Assembly (NCBI RefSeq): GCF_946479415.1
Contig: NZ_CAMLFY010000200.1
Span: forward strand, 1-5,098
DNA length: 5,098 bases
Reading direction: 5' to 3'
Source: an uncultured Shinella sp.
GTDB lineage: Bacteria > Pseudomonadota > Alphaproteobacteria > Rhizobiales > Rhizobiaceae
Shown: piece after piece, positions 3,807 through 5,098 of the stretch
Numbering within the stretch: position 1 is the stretch's first letter
Layout of the letters: each line of letters begins with the position of its first letter
Notes under the pieces: model-generated
Database searches by the model: none
What the model was told of the DNA's origin: nothing
Seen by the model: the letters and a program-made list of their open reading frames with translations, nothing else
Made by a program: the position numbers and the translations under genes

Positions 3807-5098
3807 TTACGCCTCGCCCTCGCCTGCATCGCCGGCTTCGACTTCGCCGTCGGCCACGGCGGCGTCCGCCTCGACCTCTGCCTCGTCATCGCCTTCCGGC
3901 TCGCTGATGCGCTCGACGGACACCACCTTCTCGTCCTTGGCGGTCGAGAAGATCGTGACGCCCTTCGTTGCGCGGCTGGCGATGCGGATGCCATCGACCG
4001 GCACGCGGATGAGCTGGCCACCGTCGGAGACCAGCATAAGCTGGTTCTTGTCCTCGACCGGGAAGGCGGCGACGAGTTCGCCGATCTCGGTGGTCTTGGA
4101 CGTGTCGGTGGCACGGATGCCCTTGCCGCCACGGCCGGAGGTGCGGAAGTCGTAAGAGGAAGACCGCTTGCCGAAGCCCTTCTGGGAGACGGTGAGAACG
4201 AACTGTTCGCGGGCCTTGAGTTCCTGGTAGCGCTCTTCGGAGAGATCGCCGACTTCGCCGACTTCTTCGCCGACCAGCGCGATATCCTCCTCGTCGACAC
4301 CGCTGGCGCGGCGTTCGGTGGCGGAGCGCTTGAGATAGGCGGCGCGTTCCCACGGCTCGGCATCGACATGGCTGACGATCGTCATCGAGATGATGCGGTC
4401 GCCGGTGCCCAGGTTGATGCCGCGCACGCCAACCGAGTTGCGACCGGCAAAGACGCGCACGTCATCGACCGGGAAGCGGATGCACTGGCCAAGCGCCGTC
4501 GTGAGCAGCACGTCGTCCTGCTCGGTGCAGGTCTCGACGTTGAGGATCTCGTCGCCCTCTTCCTCGAGCTTCATCGCGATCTTGCCGTTGCGGTTGACCT
4601 GGACGAAGTCGGACAGCTTGTTGCGGCGCACCGTGCCACGGGTCGTCGAGAACATGACGTCGAGGTTTTCCCACGTCGTTTCGTCCTCGGGCAGCGGCAT
4701 GATGGTGGTGATGCGTTCGCCGGGCTCGATCGGCAGCATGTTGATCAGCGCCTTGCCCTTGGACTGCGGCGTGCCGATCGGCAGGCGCCAGACCTTCTCC
4801 TTGTAGACGATGCCACGCGAGGAGAAGAAGAGAACCGGCGTATGCGTGTTGGCGACGAAGAGGCGGGTTGCGAAATCCTCGTCCTTCATGGCCATGCCCG
4901 AGCGGCCCTTGCCGCCGCGGCGCTGCGCGCGATAGGTCGCGAGCGGCACGCGCTTGACGTAACCGGCATGCGAGACGGTGACCACCATGTCCTCGCGGGC
5001 GATCAGGTCCTCGTCGTCCATATCCGGACCGCCTTCGGCGATCTCGGTGCGGCGCGGCGTGCCGAACTCGTCGCGCACGGCGGCGAGCTCATCCTTGA
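3807..5098 (-). CDS. gyrA: DNA gyrase subunit A, C-terminal part (5' end cut by window)
   Basis: GyrA carries the DNA-cleaving tyrosine and the DNA-wrapping domain of gyrase (GyrA2GyrB2), which puts negative supercoils into DNA. The window holds the last 429 residues, entering in frame at KDELAAVRDEFG, just after the breakage-reunion domain; the catalytic tyrosine and quinolone-resistance region lie outside. Visible here is the C-terminal beta-propeller with the GyrA-box QRRGGKG at fragment residues 58-64 (bases 4905-4925), needed for wrapping DNA, and repeated blade motifs such as STTRGTVRR, NSVGVRGI, GRGGKGIRA and RATKGVTIF. A charged stretch at about fragment residues 245-297 (bases about 4206-4364) interrupts the propeller compared with E. 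coli. The last 31 residues form a Glu/Asp/Ala/Gly tail (bases 3810-3902), like the acidic tail that tunes supercoiling in E. coli. The gene ends at TAA 3807-3809 and is followed by a strong bidirectional terminator. Confidence 0.98.
   Translation of the reverse strand, partial: KDELAAVRDEFGTPRRTEIAEGGPDMDDEDLIAREDMVVTVSHAGYVKRVPLATYRAQRRGGKGRSGMAMKDEDFATRLFVANTHTPVLFFSSRGIVYKEKVWRLPIGTPQSKGKALINMLPIEPGERITTIMPLPEDETTWENLDVMFSTTRGTVRRNKLSDFVQVNRNGKIAMKLEEEGDEILNVETCTEQDDVLLTTALGQCIRFPVDDVRVFAGRNSVGVRGINLGTGDRIISMTIVSHVDAEPWERAAYLKRSATERRASGVDEEDIALVGEEVGEVGDLSEERYQELKAREQFVLTVSQKGFGKRSSSYDFRTSGRGGKGIRATDTSKTTEIGELVAAFPVEDKNQLMLVSDGGQLIRVPVDGIRIASRATKGVTIFSTAKDEKVVSVERISEPEGDDEAEVEADAAVADGEVEAGDAGEGEA

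Noticed and set aside
3683..4369. 228-codon minus-strand frame overlapping the gyrA end
   Set aside because: It is a frame-shifted reading of gyrA, rich in Ser, Arg, Pro and Ala, and it reads through the terminator hairpin.

Overview
The window is about 5.1 kb of GC-rich chromosomal DNA. Protein sequences and gene order point to an alphaproteobacterium of the Rhizobiales, most likely Rhizobiaceae (Rhizobium, Agrobacterium, Ensifer or Shinella type). This is a judgement from recognising the families, not from a database search. It looks like core genome: I see no insertion sequence, integrase, tRNA, rRNA, CRISPR array or prophage gene.

Layout from right to left on the minus strand: the C-terminal half of gyrA (runs in from the right edge; stop at 3807); coaD (phosphopantetheine adenylyltransferase); a periplasmic cyclophilin with a signal peptide; a cytosolic cyclophilin; a small five-helix DMT/YdcZ-type membrane protein; and queA (tRNA queuosine synthesis), whose last codons run off the left edge. 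The only likely genes on the plus strand lie in the roughly 650-base gap between coaD and gyrA. They are two tiny tandem open reading frames (41 and 48 aa), each with a good Shine-Dalgarno sequence and each predicted to be a single-helix membrane protein. They converge on gyrA, and a perfect 13-bp bidirectional terminator separates them from it.

The minus-strand genes are spaced as one cluster (gaps of 35, 79, 77 and 8 bases), but two of those gaps contain terminator-like hairpins, after each cyclophilin gene. The cluster may therefore be split into coaD-ppi, ppi and ydcZ-queA units, or be read through with stepped-down expression. The products serve housekeeping roles: DNA supercoiling, coenzyme A synthesis, proline isomerisation in two compartments and tRNA modification.

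The least explained parts are the small-protein pair with a possible general-stress (EcfG/RpoE2-type) promoter, the hairpin that abuts the coaD start codon, and the regularly placed intergenic hairpins. I found no convincing sign of a wholly new multi-gene system.
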